In this document: positions 15,492 through 25,131 of the stretch, piece after piece
Layout: every line of letters begins with the position of its first letter
How positions within the stretch are numbered: position 1 is the stretch's first letter
Assembly: GCF_024170505.1 (NCBI RefSeq)
Contig: NZ_JALJYG010000010.1
Location: forward strand, 1 to 39,675
From: Methanocalculus alkaliphilus
Lineage (GTDB): Archaea; Halobacteriota; Methanomicrobia; Methanomicrobiales; Methanocorpusculaceae
Length of the DNA: 39,675 bases
Reading direction: 5' to 3'
Program-made: the position numbers and the translations under genes
The notes under the pieces: generated by a model
Told to the model about the DNA's origin: nothing
The model's database searches: none
What the model saw: only the letters and a program-made list of their open reading frames with translations

Positions 15492-16334
15492 ATGGTATGT
15501 GTCGGTGTCCATGTCTCGATCGCCGGATCGATCGATCGTGCCGTCTCGCGTGCTGTTGGGAAGGGTTGCGATACCTTTCAGATCTTCTCACGAAACCCGC
15601 GCGGATGGCAGTATAAACCTCTTCCAGATGACCTGGCAACCGGCTTCCGGGAGGCATGTGCCGCGGCGGCCATCTCCTCTCCTGTTGTTCATATGCCGTA
15701 CCTCCCAAACCTCTCCTCAGAAAAAGATGAGATATACCAAAAGTCCGTCGAAAGCCTGAATGTGGAGCTCTTGCGCTGTTCACAGCTTGGGATTCCCTAC
15801 CTGGTAACCCATCTCGGCCACCATGGTATCTCAGGGAAATCGAATGGGCAGAAGCGGGTTGTTGATGCCATTAATACCGCTCTTCATGCGGCTGATCCCG
15901 GCGTCACCCTTGTTCTTGAAAATACTGCCGGTGAGAAGAACTCGGTCGGGAGTGATCTCGAAGGGCTTGCGGCGATCATTGGAGAGATCGAGGATCAGAA
16001 GAGGATAGCCGTCTGCTTTGATACCTGTCATGCCCATGCGGCAGGGTACGATCTCAGATCAGAGGAAGCGGTCGGTACAACCTTCGATCTCTTCGATGCG
16101 GAGGTCGGCCTTGATCGCCTCTCCATCATCCATCTCAATGATGCAAAAGGGCAGCTCGGGTCTGGGCTTGACCGGCATGAGCATATTGGCCTTGGTGCCA
16201 TCGGGGAGGAGGGGATTCGGGCTATCCTCCACCACCCCCGGCTCCGGCATCTCCTCTTCATCATGGAGACGCCGGAGGATGATCGCCGGGATGATGCCGG
16301 CAATATCGCAGAGGTCCGCAGGCTTGCTGCCTAA
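15492..16334 (+). CDS. nfo: Endonuclease IV (apurinic/apyrimidinic endonuclease)
   Basis: A 280-aa TIM-barrel metalloenzyme that cuts 5' of abasic sites in base-excision repair. Recognisable parts are GVHVSIAGSID at the start, FQIFSRNPRGW near residue 35, THLGHHG near 105, LVLENTAGEKNSVGS near 140, VCFDTCHAHAAGYD near 177, IHLNDAKGQLGSGLDRHEHIGLG near 213 and FIMETPED near 257, which supply the Zn ligands. ATG 15492 (MVCVGVHVS) is chosen because CGGAGA lies about 11 bases upstream and the longer reading adds no family sequence. It ends convergently with the beta-propeller gene, the stop codons overlapping. Confidence 0.95.
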   Translation: MVCVGVHVSIAGSIDRAVSRAVGKGCDTFQIFSRNPRGWQYKPLPDDLATGFREACAAAAISSPVVHMPYLPNLSSEKDEIYQKSVESLNVELLRCSQLGIPYLVTHLGHHGISGKSNGQKRVVDAINTALHAADPGVTLVLENTAGEKNSVGSDLEGLAAIIGEIEDQKRIAVCFDTCHAHAAGYDLRSEEAVGTTFDLFDAEVGLDRLSIIHLNDAKGQLGSGLDRHEHIGLGAIGEEGIRAILHHPRLRHLLFIMETPEDDRRDDAGNIAEVRRLAA

Positions 16335-17575
16335 CGCCCCTCTCTTCTCCTGAGCCAGATCGCTGCACCGGAAAGCCCGATTGCGGCGCTGATGAGGGTG
16401 AATCCTGCTGCCTCGGCAGGCTCCGGCTCTTGTGGTACAATGGTGGGGTCAAGGACGAGGAGCCATCCCTCCACACTTCCGGTGTGGCGGGACCAGCCGC
16501 CGACCGCAACAGAACCATCCGAGAGCGGTGCAACCGCTGTGAAGCGTCCGTCAGCCTCTGGGAACCGCTTTGAGGACGTCACCAAACCGTCCGGCTGCAT
16601 AGTTATGATGAGAGGGTTCTTTGGTCCTGTCCCTCCAACGATGAGGAACTCATCTCCATATGGAACGACTCCGTATGCTGCATACCCCTCCAGATCCTTC
16701 TCCCAGAGGATTGTGCCATCATCTGTTGTTCCTATTGCACGTGTCTGACCCTGTGATGTCCAGAAGGGTTTGGTACTTCCCACCATGATATACCCGTCAT
16801 CCATCTCTGCGATCGAGAAGATGTTCAGGTTCCTGAATGTTTCTGTCCATTGTGGCGTGCCCTCATCATCGACTTTTGTAAGGTGGCCATATTCAATCCT
16901 CTCGCCATCTGTTGTGCTGCCGCTACCTCCAACCAGAAGATATCCCCCGTCCGGGGCAGCGATCATATCAACAATGGCCATCTCAGCATACTCTGATCCT
17001 CCGAGGAGAGTCCCATCATTACTATACCTTGCCAGAAAGCCGGAGACTAATGACTCGTCTTCATCAGATGGCCATAGCCAGCCGGCAACAAGGATCCCAT
17101 CATCTGTCGTCAGAATTCGCCTCGGGGAAAATCCAGATAACTCTTCTCTCCAGAGGAGAGCCCCGTCATGATCAACTGCCATGATATGACTTGTTCCTGT
17201 TATTCTGTCACCCGGACTCTCCCCCATATCCCATTCGATGCCTGCAGCATAGATTGTTGTATCATTACCTTCTTTGATAGCAACGATCCAGTCGCCAGGA
17301 TACAATTGTTCCCATTGAATCCCACCACGTGCATCTGTTTTTATAAGGATAGATGATTCCGGACCGTCCTGTGCAGCATATCCTCCAAGAAGAAAGCCTC
17401 CATCCATAGTCTCTTCAATTGCATGGATGTCAGTATATAGTCCCTGCTGGTATGTCCGGTTAATAATTTCCTGTCCGGTCACATCCCCTCCGGATACCGT
17501 TATAGGGAGGGTAACAAGAAAGAGTACCAGTAGAATTTTCCAATTCAAAATTCCTGAAAATGCTTTCCACATCAT
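16331..17575 (-). CDS. Secreted beta-propeller-like protein with C-terminal membrane anchor
   Basis: A 414-aa exported protein. A hydrophobic signal (ILLVLFLVTLPITVSGG) lies near residues 13-29. The body repeats units of the type DGGFLLGGY, GILVAGW, GGYLLVGG, GYIMVGS and GSVAVGG, spaced about 50 residues apart and ending in W-x-x-x-L or T-K-x-D patterns, as in beta-propeller (PQQ/kelch-like) proteins. The C-terminus EPEPAEAAGF followed by a hydrophobic stretch and RRREGR resembles an archaeosortase PGF-CTERM signal, with Ala in place of Pro. The function is unknown; an S-layer-associated or adhesion role is possible. A TATA-like TTATAA near 17600-17605 suggests a near-leaderless message. Confidence 0.8.
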   Translation of the reverse strand: MMWKAFSGILNWKILLVLFLVTLPITVSGGDVTGQEIINRTYQQGLYTDIHAIEETMDGGFLLGGYAAQDGPESSILIKTDARGGIQWEQLYPGDWIVAIKEGNDTTIYAAGIEWDMGESPGDRITGTSHIMAVDHDGALLWREELSGFSPRRILTTDDGILVAGWLWPSDEDESLVSGFLARYSNDGTLLGGSEYAEMAIVDMIAAPDGGYLLVGGSGSTTDGERIEYGHLTKVDDEGTPQWTETFRNLNIFSIAEMDDGYIMVGSTKPFWTSQGQTRAIGTTDDGTILWEKDLEGYAAYGVVPYGDEFLIVGGTGPKNPLIITMQPDGLVTSSKRFPEADGRFTAVAPLSDGSVAVGGWSRHTGSVEGWLLVLDPTIVPQEPEPAEAAGFTLISAAIGLSGAAIWLRRREGR

Positions 17576-17671
17576 ACTACCACAGTTCTTTGAATAATGT
17601 TATAATCTTACTTTGAAAGCATTTCTCATCTGACGTGTTTTTATCTCGGATAACCGCCTATACCAGAGGTA
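17576..17671. promoter_or_regulatory. Divergent promoter region between the propeller gene and endA
   Basis: A leftward TATA-like box (TTATAA near 17600) sits about 28 bases from the ATG at 17575. A rightward TTTTTATC box near 17637-17644 sits about 30 bases before the GTG of endA at 17672. Both spacings fit leaderless or very short-leader transcripts. No other structure is seen. Confidence 0.35.
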
Positions 17672-18673
17672 GTGAAGGCGACATACGATGGAACAATGAT
17701 TCATACCGGCACAGAGGGGCGATCTCTCTATGAGCAGGGCGGGTATGGGCGGCCGACACCAGCGGGCCTCTCCCTCTCTCCTGAAGAGGCGCTCTACCTC
17801 CTTCAGAGAGGGAAGATCGATCCGGTCGGGTTTGATTTCGACTCACTTCTCCGGAAGTCCGCAGAGAAGAAGAATTTTCTGCGGTCATTCATCGTCTACC
17901 GTGATATCCGTGAGCGCGGATATGCGGTACAGGCAGGTCCCCATGACTTCCGGGTCTTCCGGCGCGGTCAGAAGCCGGGGAAGGGGACGACCCAGTACCT
18001 CGTCCGTGTCCTCTCGGAACGCGATCCCATCATCTTCTCATCACTCCTTCGTGAGGTGGCAACGGCTGAGAATATGCGGAAGAATTACCTCCTTGCCGTC
18101 GTCGATGATGAAGAGGAACTGACCTATTATGATCTCAGATTTCATCGCCCAAAAGCACGGGATGTCATCCCTCTCCCTGAAGGTATTGAAGGTATTCCTC
18201 TTGGAACACAGGTGATCGTTCATGGCGAAGGGGGCGATCAGCTCCAGTCTCAGTGGTATGGAACACGGCTCGATCCGGGCCGCCTCCTTCTCTCGCCCCC
18301 TGAAGCATTGTATCTCCTCGACACCGGTGTGCTCCTCTTCAACGGCGGCTCAACCGTTCGTGATGCATATTACGCCTCTGCCCTCTCCGGCGACACCGAA
18401 CTTGTCGAGAAGCTCCTCGTCTATACCATGCTGCGAAACCTCGGCTTTACGCCCCGTACCGGATACAAGTTCGGCCACCACTTCAGGGTCTATACAGAGA
18501 GTGACCGCCACTCCGAGATGCTCGTCCATGCGATCCCTGATGGTGCGGAGCTTGCAATCAGTACCATCTCACGTTCAGTCAGAATGGCACACAGTGTCAA
18601 AAAGAAGATGTTGTTTGCCTGTGTACAAAGTGACGAGATCGTGTACATCGAATTTGCACGGATAAAATTGTGA
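17672..18673 (+). CDS. endA: tRNA-splicing endonuclease, fused two-repeat (alpha2) form
   Basis: A 333-aa EndA that removes introns at bulge-helix-bulge sites of pre-tRNA and pre-rRNA. It contains two tandem copies of the endonuclease unit: repeat 1 (about 30-165) with GYAVQAGPHDFRVFRRG and repeat 2 (about 205-333) with LGFTPRTGYKFGHHFRVY. Only repeat 2 keeps the catalytic Tyr (about 264), His (GHHFRVY) and Lys (VKKKM near 310), as known for the homodimeric euryarchaeal form. The GTG at 17672 gives the usual MKATYDG start; ATG 17696 is the alternative, and the site upstream is a poor ribosome site. It is followed 10 bases later by trpS. Confidence 0.92.
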   Translation: MKATYDGTMIHTGTEGRSLYEQGGYGRPTPAGLSLSPEEALYLLQRGKIDPVGFDFDSLLRKSAEKKNFLRSFIVYRDIRERGYAVQAGPHDFRVFRRGQKPGKGTTQYLVRVLSERDPIIFSSLLREVATAENMRKNYLLAVVDDEEELTYYDLRFHRPKARDVIPLPEGIEGIPLGTQVIVHGEGGDQLQSQWYGTRLDPGRLLLSPPEALYLLDTGVLLFNGGSTVRDAYYASALSGDTELVEKLLVYTMLRNLGFTPRTGYKFGHHFRVYTESDRHSEMLVHAIPDGAELAISTISRSVRMAHSVKKKMLFACVQSDEIVYIEFARIKL

Positions 18674-18683
18674 GCGTACCCCT

Positions 18684-19937
18684 ATGGATTCTGTGATCAA
18701 CCCCTGGTCAAGCACACCTGCTGTCGATATCGACCGCCTCTTCTCGGAGTTTGGTATCGAGCCTGTTGAAGCTGAGGCATCTCTCCTCTCTTCAGCGCCT
18801 GCATTCTTCAGGCGAAAGATCGTCGTCGGCCACCGTGACTATGCCCCTATTGTTGAGGCGATCAACACCGGTTCCCCCTTCAATGTGATGACCGGGTTTA
18901 TGCCATCCGGCTATCCTCACCTTGGACACCTGATGGTGATGCGCGAAGTCGTCTGGCATGTGGAGCAGGGTGGATCAGGTTTTATATCCATCGCAGATCG
19001 GGAAGCGCACGCGGTTCGTGGCCTCTCCTGGGATGATTGCAAAAAATATGGTGCTCTCTATCTTGAATGCCTCTACGCACTTGGGTTTGAGGGAACCACC
19101 TATTACCAGAGCGAGAATGCATTGCTGAAGGATCTCGCCTTTGAGGCCGGGATAAAGATCAACTTCTCGGATCTCCAGGCGATCTATGGATTCACGCCGG
19201 AGACCTCCCTTGCGCATGCCGACTCGGTAGCGACACAGGTTGCGGACATCCTCTATCCCCAGGTCGTCTCAGGGCCCGCCCCGACGGTCGTCCCCGTCGG
19301 GATCGATCAGGATCCGCATATCAGGCTTACCCGAGATATTGCCCATAAGATGCGATGGTTCACGGTTCTGGATCGGGGGGAGTATATCAGTGTCAGATCC
19401 AAAAATGCACCTCTCCATGCCATGGATGCCGTTGCAGCAGCATTTCCTGGATCGAAGCGGTATGAAGGCCATCTTGATATCCCTGGTGCAGATATTCTCC
19501 TTGTCTCGGAGCAGGTTCGGCAGATTGAGGCGGCAAACGGAGGATATGGGTTCATCACCCCCTCCTCAACCTACCATAGCTTCATGAAGGGTCTCCAGGG
19601 CGGGAAGATGTCAAGCAGCATCCCTGACAGCCTCTTCTTCTTCGATGAGCCGGTTTCGGATGTCAAAAAGAAGGTGATGGGAGCTCTCACCGGCGGCAGG
19701 ATGACAAAAGAGGAGCAGGTGAGATGCGGGGGTGAACCGGATGGATGCCCGATCTATCTTCTCAACCTCTTCCATATGGTCGCAGATGATGATGAACTGC
19801 TTGAGATCAGATCGGCATGCCTCGGAGGCACGCTCCTCTGCGGTACCTGCAAGAAGGCAACATTTGAGCGGGTGAAGGAATTCCTTACCGACTTTAAGGA
19901 ACGGCGGGAGTCTGTCCGGCATATGGTGACGGGGTGA
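18684..19937 (+). CDS. trpS: Tryptophanyl-tRNA synthetase
   Basis: A 417-aa class I synthetase. The HIGH-type motif is PSGYPHLGH near residue 74, and the KMSKS-type motif is GGKMSSS near 311. FNVMTGFMPSG and VGIDQDPHIRLTRDIA identify TrpRS rather than TyrRS, and the N-terminal extension of about 60 residues is the archaeal/eukaryal type. It is downstream of endA and four bases before pheS. The endA-trpS neighbourhood makes sense because archaeal tRNA-Trp commonly carries an intron. Confidence 0.96.
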   Translation: MDSVINPWSSTPAVDIDRLFSEFGIEPVEAEASLLSSAPAFFRRKIVVGHRDYAPIVEAINTGSPFNVMTGFMPSGYPHLGHLMVMREVVWHVEQGGSGFISIADREAHAVRGLSWDDCKKYGALYLECLYALGFEGTTYYQSENALLKDLAFEAGIKINFSDLQAIYGFTPETSLAHADSVATQVADILYPQVVSGPAPTVVPVGIDQDPHIRLTRDIAHKMRWFTVLDRGEYISVRSKNAPLHAMDAVAAAFPGSKRYEGHLDIPGADILLVSEQVRQIEAANGGYGFITPSSTYHSFMKGLQGGKMSSSIPDSLFFFDEPVSDVKKKVMGALTGGRMTKEEQVRCGGEPDGCPIYLLNLFHMVADDDELLEIRSACLGGTLLCGTCKKATFERVKEFLTDFKERRESVRHMVTG

Positions 19938-19940
19938 ATC

Positions 19941-21377
19941 ATGGAGTTAACGGCAAATGAGAAACGGCTCCTCCTCATTCTTCAGAAGCATACATCTGCT
20001 GATGCGGAGCTGCTTGCGGATGATCTGGATGCGGATCCCGGTTCGGTGGTCCAGTGGGCTCACCTCGCCGCAGGCAGGGATCTCGTTCAGATCAGGCGGG
20101 ATGTCCGTGAGAGATACCATCTGACGGAAGAAGGGGAGCGTTACGCAGAGGAAGGCCTCCCTGAGCGGCAGGTCATCGAGAGCATTAATGGCGAAATACC
20201 GATGGGAGAGCTCTCCCGCCACCCCCTTGCGAAGGTGGCAATCGGGTGGATGCGGAAGAACGGGTGGATCAGGATCGAGGCTGGGATCGCAAAGAAGGCC
20301 GCTTCCATCCCTGAGACGGATGATGAACGGGCACTCAGGGCTATTGCCTCTGGTGAAGGTGAGATCTCCGGCATTGGTGATCTGAAATCCCGTGGCCTGG
20401 TCACCATCTCCGAGGAGGTCCGGTGGAATATCTCCATCACCCCGAAGGGAGATGAAATCGTCAGGAAAGGCCTTGATCTCCGCCCGGAGATCGGAACACT
20501 GACCCGTGAGCAGATCATCTCCGGATCATGGAGAGAGGAGTCCCTCCGCCGCTACAGCCTTGCCACCCCGCCACGGAGGATCTATCCCGGCAAGATCCAT
20601 CCATACCGCAGGATCCTTGACGAGGTCCGGACACTCCTCCTTGAGATGGGCTTCTCGGAGTTCTCAGGCAATATCGTCCAGAGTGCATTCTGGAACTTTG
20701 ATGCCCTCTTCCAGCCGCAGGACCATCCGGCACGAGAGATGCAGGATACCTTCTATCTTGATGTTACCTCCCCGTTGCCCGATGGATGGGAGAAGATACG
20801 CGATATGCATGAGCATGGCGGGGAGACCTCATCGACAGGCTGGGGTGGAAGATGGAACCCTGAGAAGGCACGCGCCTCGGTCCTCAGGACACATTCAACG
20901 GCTCTCTCGATCCAGTATCTCGCCGCGCACCCGGAACCGCCGGTGAAGGCCTTCTCGCTCTCCCGCGTCTATCGGAGGGAGTCGATTGATCCGACACATC
21001 TCGCCGAGTTTGAACAGCTTGAAGGGATTGTTATGGATAAGGATGTCACCTTCAATAATCTGCTCGGCTTTTTAAAGGAGTTCTACCACCGGATGGGCTT
21101 TTCAGATGTCCGGTTCCGTCCGGCTTACTTCCCCTATACGGAACCCTCGGTCGAGCCGGAGGTCTGGGTCGATGGTCTTGGATGGGTTGAGCTTGGGGGT
21201 GCCGGTATCTTCCGTGAAGAGGTGACCGCACCGTTTGGGATCACACAACCGGTCCTCGCATGGGGGCTTGGGATCTCCCGTGTTGCGATGCTCAGGCTTG
21301 GACTCTCTGATCTCCGCCAGCTCTATAAGAGCGATATCGACTGGGTGCGTTCAGCTCCGTCATACAGGAGGGCCTGA
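19941..21377 (+). CDS. pheS: Phenylalanyl-tRNA synthetase alpha subunit
   Basis: A 478-aa archaeal-type alpha subunit. The N-terminal part (1-180) is made of winged-helix-like segments that contact tRNA. The catalytic class II core follows, with motif 2 in SRVYRRESIDPTHLAEFEQLEG near residue 335 and motif 3 in VELGGAGIFREEV and AWGLGISRVAML near 415-450. It lies between trpS and pheT with spacers of only three bases. Confidence 0.96.
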   Translation: MELTANEKRLLLILQKHTSADAELLADDLDADPGSVVQWAHLAAGRDLVQIRRDVRERYHLTEEGERYAEEGLPERQVIESINGEIPMGELSRHPLAKVAIGWMRKNGWIRIEAGIAKKAASIPETDDERALRAIASGEGEISGIGDLKSRGLVTISEEVRWNISITPKGDEIVRKGLDLRPEIGTLTREQIISGSWREESLRRYSLATPPRRIYPGKIHPYRRILDEVRTLLLEMGFSEFSGNIVQSAFWNFDALFQPQDHPAREMQDTFYLDVTSPLPDGWEKIRDMHEHGGETSSTGWGGRWNPEKARASVLRTHSTALSIQYLAAHPEPPVKAFSLSRVYRRESIDPTHLAEFEQLEGIVMDKDVTFNNLLGFLKEFYHRMGFSDVRFRPAYFPYTEPSVEPEVWVDGLGWVELGGAGIFREEVTAPFGITQPVLAWGLGISRVAMLRLGLSDLRQLYKSDIDWVRSAPSYRRA

Positions 21378-21380
21378 ATC

Positions 21381-22994
21381 ATGGCGATTATAACACTGGA
21401 TTATGCGTATCTCGAACGGCTCTGCCGGACCGATCGTGAGACGATTCTTGCCGCACTCCCGATGATTGGATCCGATATCGAACGGCTCGAAGAAGATCAC
21501 GCCGATGTCGAGTTTTTCCCGGACAGAACCGATCTCTACTCGGTTGAGGGGGTTGCCCGGGCAATGCGTGGATTCCTCGGGATAGAGACCGGTCTCCCCG
21601 ACTACCCGGTCGGCGAGTCGGGGATCACCTTCTCCGTCGATCCCGGGCTTGCCGAAATTCGTCCCTGCCTTGGATCGGCGGTTATCCGTGGCCTCTCCTT
21701 TGATGAGGCATCGATCGAGTCGCTGATGGCGCTTCAGGAGGCGCTTCACTGGGCGATAGGCCGGGGACGGTCGAAGGTGGCGATCGGGGTGCATGATCTC
21801 TCGACGATCACTCCGCCATTCCGGTATATCGCCTCCCCACGGGACCGCCGTTTCGTCCCCCTCGATGAGACCCGTGAGATGACGATGGAGGAGATGCTGA
21901 CTGACCATCCGAAGGGGAGGATGTTTGCGGGTCTTGTCTCGGACTTTGACCGCTTCCCCCTGATCGTGGATGCAGAGGATGCCGTCCTCTCGTTCCCCCC
22001 GATCATCAACGGCGAGCTGACCCGGATCACCGAAGAGACGACCGACATCCTCCTTGATGTCACCGGTACCGATGAGCGGGCGGTTGAAAAGACCGTCTCA
22101 ATCATCTGTACGGCACTTGCCGAGGCCGGCGGCAGGATAGAGTCGGTGAGAATTGACGGGGTTCCATGCCCCTCCCTCGCACCCGTTGAGCGGATCATCG
22201 ATGCAGATGCCTGTGCCAGGCTCCTTGGCATCCCGGTGACGCGGGACTCGATCATCCCCCTCCTTCAGAAGATGCGGTTTGGTGCAGAGCCTCTTGACGG
22301 ATCCTCTGTCCGGGTGACGGTTCCCTGCTACCGGGCAGACATCATGCATGACTGGGATGTCTTTGAGGATGTGGCGATCGCATGGGGCTTCAATCACTTC
22401 TCCGGCGATCTTCCACCCACCTTCACGATAGGCAGGGCCGATCCCGCGATGGAGCTTGCCCGAATCGTCTCAGAGGTGGCAATTGGCCTTGGGTACACCG
22501 AGGTGATGCCGTTTACCCTGACAAACGACCGGGTCAGCTATGAGTATATGCAGCGGCCGGTCTCTGATCGCGCCCTGAGGGTGCTCCATCCCATCTCCCT
22601 TGAGAATACAATGCTCAGGACCGATCTCCTCCCCGGACTTCTTGAGATCCTCTCAGCGAACAAACACCGTGAACTGCCGCAGCGGATCTTCGCGGTCGGA
22701 GATGTGAATGATCATATCGTAACCCATCAGAAGGTGGCAGGTGCGGCGACGCATCCGGGTGCTGACTTCTCGGAGGTGTATGCAACAGTCGATGCATTAC
22801 TCCGGGAATGCGGCATTGAAACGAGTGTTGCCGCCTCAGAGGATCCCGCGTACCTTCCCGGCAGGCAGGGGGCGATATCTATCGGTTCAGAGGTGGTGGG
22901 ATCGTTTGGTGAGCTCCACCCCGATGTGATCCTTGCTTTTGATCTGGAACACCCGGTCATCGGCTTCGAGCTCGATCTCCGGCCCTTCCTCTGA
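21381..22994 (+). CDS. pheT: Phenylalanyl-tRNA synthetase beta subunit
   Basis: A 537-aa archaeal-type beta subunit, shorter than the roughly 800-aa bacterial form because it lacks the N-terminal EMAP-like and C-terminal anticodon-binding extensions. B3/4 domain features occur from about residue 100 to 250 (for example [27 protein letters not shown]), B5-type sequence near 275-345 and a catalytic-like domain with [20 protein letters not shown] near 400. It forms the (alpha beta)2 enzyme with PheS. It ends five bases before the convergent hisF. Confidence 0.96.
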   Translation: MAIITLDYAYLERLCRTDRETILAALPMIGSDIERLEEDHADVEFFPDRTDLYSVEGVARAMRGFLGIETGLPDYPVGESGITFSVDPGLAEIRPCLGSAVIRGLSFDEASIESLMALQEALHWAIGRGRSKVAIGVHDLSTITPPFRYIASPRDRRFVPLDETREMTMEEMLTDHPKGRMFAGLVSDFDRFPLIVDAEDAVLSFPPIINGELTRITEETTDILLDVTGTDERAVEKTVSIICTALAEAGGRIESVRIDGVPCPSLAPVERIIDADACARLLGIPVTRDSIIPLLQKMRFGAEPLDGSSVRVTVPCYRADIMHDWDVFEDVAIAWGFNHFSGDLPPTFTIGRADPAMELARIVSEVAIGLGYTEVMPFTLTNDRVSYEYMQRPVSDRALRVLHPISLENTMLRTDLLPGLLEILSANKHRELPQRIFAVGDVNDHIVTHQKVAGAATHPGADFSEVYATVDALLRECGIETSVAASEDPAYLPGRQGAISIGSEVVGSFGELHPDVILAFDLEHPVIGFELDLRPFL

Positions 22995-22999
22995 AATCT

Positions 23000-23809
23000 T
23001 TATAGCCGCACAGGGACGCCCTTTGCGGCAAGATACTCTTTTACGTCGCGTATTGTATATTCCCCGAAATGGAAGACGGATGCGGCGAGGCAGGCATCTG
23101 CCTTGCCATGGACAAACCCGTCATAAAAGTGCTCAAGTGTACCGACCCCTCCGGAGGCGACGATAGGGATGCTGGTTGCAGATGCAATCGCCTCGGTGAT
23201 CGGAATATCAAAACCCTCCTTCGTCCCGTCCGTCTCCATCGATGTCAGGAGGATCTCGCCCGCTCCCCGCTCTTCCCCCTCTTGTGCCCACCGTATGGCA
23301 TCGATGCCAGTCGGTCTGCTCCCGCCATGCGTAACAACCTCGTACCAGCAGGTTCTTCCGTCAGGGAGCCTGATCTGGGTCGTTCCTTCCGTCTCCTCAA
23401 AATTCCGCCTGACATCCATCGCAAGGACGATACACTGGGTGCCAAATGCCGCCGCACCTTCGGAGATGATCGCCGGGTTCTGAACCGCCGCGGTATTGAT
23501 GGAGACCTTATCAGCCCCTGCCCTGAGAATGGCGGTGATGTCATCGTTTGTCCTGATACCGCCCCCGACGGTGAGGGGGAGGAAGAGCTGGTCCGCAGCC
23601 CGCGAGATGAGATCAATGATCGTCTTCCGTGCCTCTTTCGATGCGGTGATATCCAGGAAGACCACCTCGTCTGCCCCCTGTTCATTGTACCGCGCCGCCA
23701 GTTCGACCGGATCGCCCGCATCCCTGAGGTCCTCAAAATGTGTCCCTTTCACGACCCGTCCATTCTTCAGGTCGAGACATGGGATGATTCTGCGTGTTAA
23801 AGCCATCAT
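23000..23809 (-). CDS. hisF: Imidazole glycerol phosphate synthase subunit HisF
   Basis: A 269-aa TIM-barrel cyclase of histidine biosynthesis that uses ammonia from HisH to make imidazole glycerol phosphate and AICAR. The catalytic Asp residues are present in [15 protein letters not shown] (Asp13) and LAMDVRR near residue 135. Phosphate-binding loops are VGGGIRT and ASGGVGT. Two Met codons begin the ORF and either could be the start. No other his gene is in the window, so it is an isolated his gene, as is common in archaea. Confidence 0.96.
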   Translation of the reverse strand: MMALTRRIIPCLDLKNGRVVKGTHFEDLRDAGDPVELAARYNEQGADEVVFLDITASKEARKTIIDLISRAADQLFLPLTVGGGIRTNDDITAILRAGADKVSINTAAVQNPAIISEGAAAFGTQCIVLAMDVRRNFEETEGTTQIRLPDGRTCWYEVVTHGGSRPTGIDAIRWAQEGEERGAGEILLTSMETDGTKEGFDIPITEAIASATSIPIVASGGVGTLEHFYDGFVHGKADACLAASVFHFGEYTIRDVKEYLAAKGVPVRL

Positions 23810-23902
23810 CAGATCATAGGGCGCATCCTCTTATCAAGCGTCTGTTCCCATCGGGATTGATTAAGAGATCCTGCGTACATAGTGGTAGTACAGGGGTACA
23901 GA

Positions 23903-25126
23903 ATGCAGACAGGTGAAGCAAAGATCCGCTGGGCGGAGCAGTATATGCCGGTTCTGAACGTCATCAGGGACCGGTTTATCAAAGAACAACCATTTGAAGG
24001 AGTCGTCATCGGGATGGCACTCCATGTCGAGGCGAAGACCGCCATCCTGGCCCGGACACTTGCAGCCGGCGGTGCAGAGGTACATATTACCGGCTGCAAC
24101 CCCCTCTCGACCCAGGACGATGTGGCATCCGCCCTCTCAGGAGGGACGATCCACTGTTATGCGAAACGTGCCTGCTCGCTTGAGGAATATTATGAGGCAA
24201 TCGACAAGGTCCTTGATGCGCGCCCCTCGATCACCATTGATGACGGGATGGATCTCATCCACCGGCTTCATACAGGGAGGCGTGATATTCTCCCCGGCGT
24301 CCTCGGGGGGTGTGAAGAGACGACGACCGGGATTCACCGGCTGAAGTCGATGGCAGCGGAGGGGAAACTCCGGTTCCCGGTGATCGCTGTCAATGATACC
24401 CCGATGAAGCACTACTTCGATAATGTCCATGGTACCGGCGAGAGTGCGCTGACTGCCATCATGGCGACGACGAATAGTCTGATCGCAGGAAAGTACGTCG
24501 TCGTCGCCGGGTACGGGTATTGCGGCCGGGGTCTTGCAACGAAGGCACGGGCACTCGGCGCACGGGTCATCGTCACCGAGATCGATCCCCGCCGTGCCCT
24601 CCAGGCGCACTTCGACGGATTTGATGTGATAACGATCAGGGAGGCATCCCGGATTGGCGAGCTCTTCGTCACCACAACCGGAAACATCGGTATCCTGAAA
24701 GAGGCAGAGTTTGCCCTGATGCGTGATGGTGCGATCCTCTGTAATGCCGGCCACTTCAATGTCGAGATCGATATCGGGTATCTTGAGACGAATGCAGATA
24801 CAATAAGCCGCCGGGACGGGATCGATTCGTACACCTTCAGCGACCGGACGCTCCACGTTCTTGCAGAGGGCCGGCTGGTGAACCTTGCCGTTCCAAAAGG
24901 GATGGGCCACCCGATCGAGGTGATGGATCTCTCCTTTGCCGTCCAGGCACTCTCGACGGAGTACATGTTCAGATATGGAAAGAATCTCATTCCCGGTGTT
25001 CATGATGTTCCAACCGCAATCGATGAGGAGATTGCGCGGTTAAAGCTCGCCTCACTCGGATGCAGTATCGATACCCCTACCGCTGAACAGGAGGAATATA
25101 TGGCTTCCTGGGATGCCGGAACATAA
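23903..25126 (+). CDS. ahcY: S-adenosylhomocysteine/S-inosylhomocysteine hydrolase
   Basis: A 407-aa NAD-dependent hydrolase of the AhcY family. Substrate-domain motifs are DDGMDLIH and EETTTGIHRL; the NAD-binding loop is GYGYCGRGLATKARALGARV near residue 202; the C-terminus has LAVPKGMGHPIEVMDLSFA. ATG 23903 is used because AGGGG lies about 6 bases upstream; the longer reading adds only 7 residues. In some methanogens this family hydrolyses S-inosylhomocysteine after deamination of S-adenosylhomocysteine. The sequence alone does not settle which substrate is used here. It is important for recycling after the many SAM-dependent methylations in methanogens. Confidence 0.93.
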   Translation: MQTGEAKIRWAEQYMPVLNVIRDRFIKEQPFEGVVIGMALHVEAKTAILARTLAAGGAEVHITGCNPLSTQDDVASALSGGTIHCYAKRACSLEEYYEAIDKVLDARPSITIDDGMDLIHRLHTGRRDILPGVLGGCEETTTGIHRLKSMAAEGKLRFPVIAVNDTPMKHYFDNVHGTGESALTAIMATTNSLIAGKYVVVAGYGYCGRGLATKARALGARVIVTEIDPRRALQAHFDGFDVITIREASRIGELFVTTTGNIGILKEAEFALMRDGAILCNAGHFNVEIDIGYLETNADTISRRDGIDSYTFSDRTLHVLAEGRLVNLAVPKGMGHPIEVMDLSFAVQALSTEYMFRYGKNLIPGVHDVPTAIDEEIARLKLASLGCSIDTPTAEQEEYMASWDAGT

Positions 25127-25131
25127 CCGTC

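Noticed and set aside
23069-23800. 243-codon open frame on the plus strand
   Set aside because: It is fully antisense to hisF, whose family motifs are intact; the antisense frame has no recognisable domain.
24137-25003. 288-codon open frame on the minus strand
   Set aside because: It lies entirely opposite the AhcY gene, which is well conserved; the frame is a shadow of high-GC codon use.
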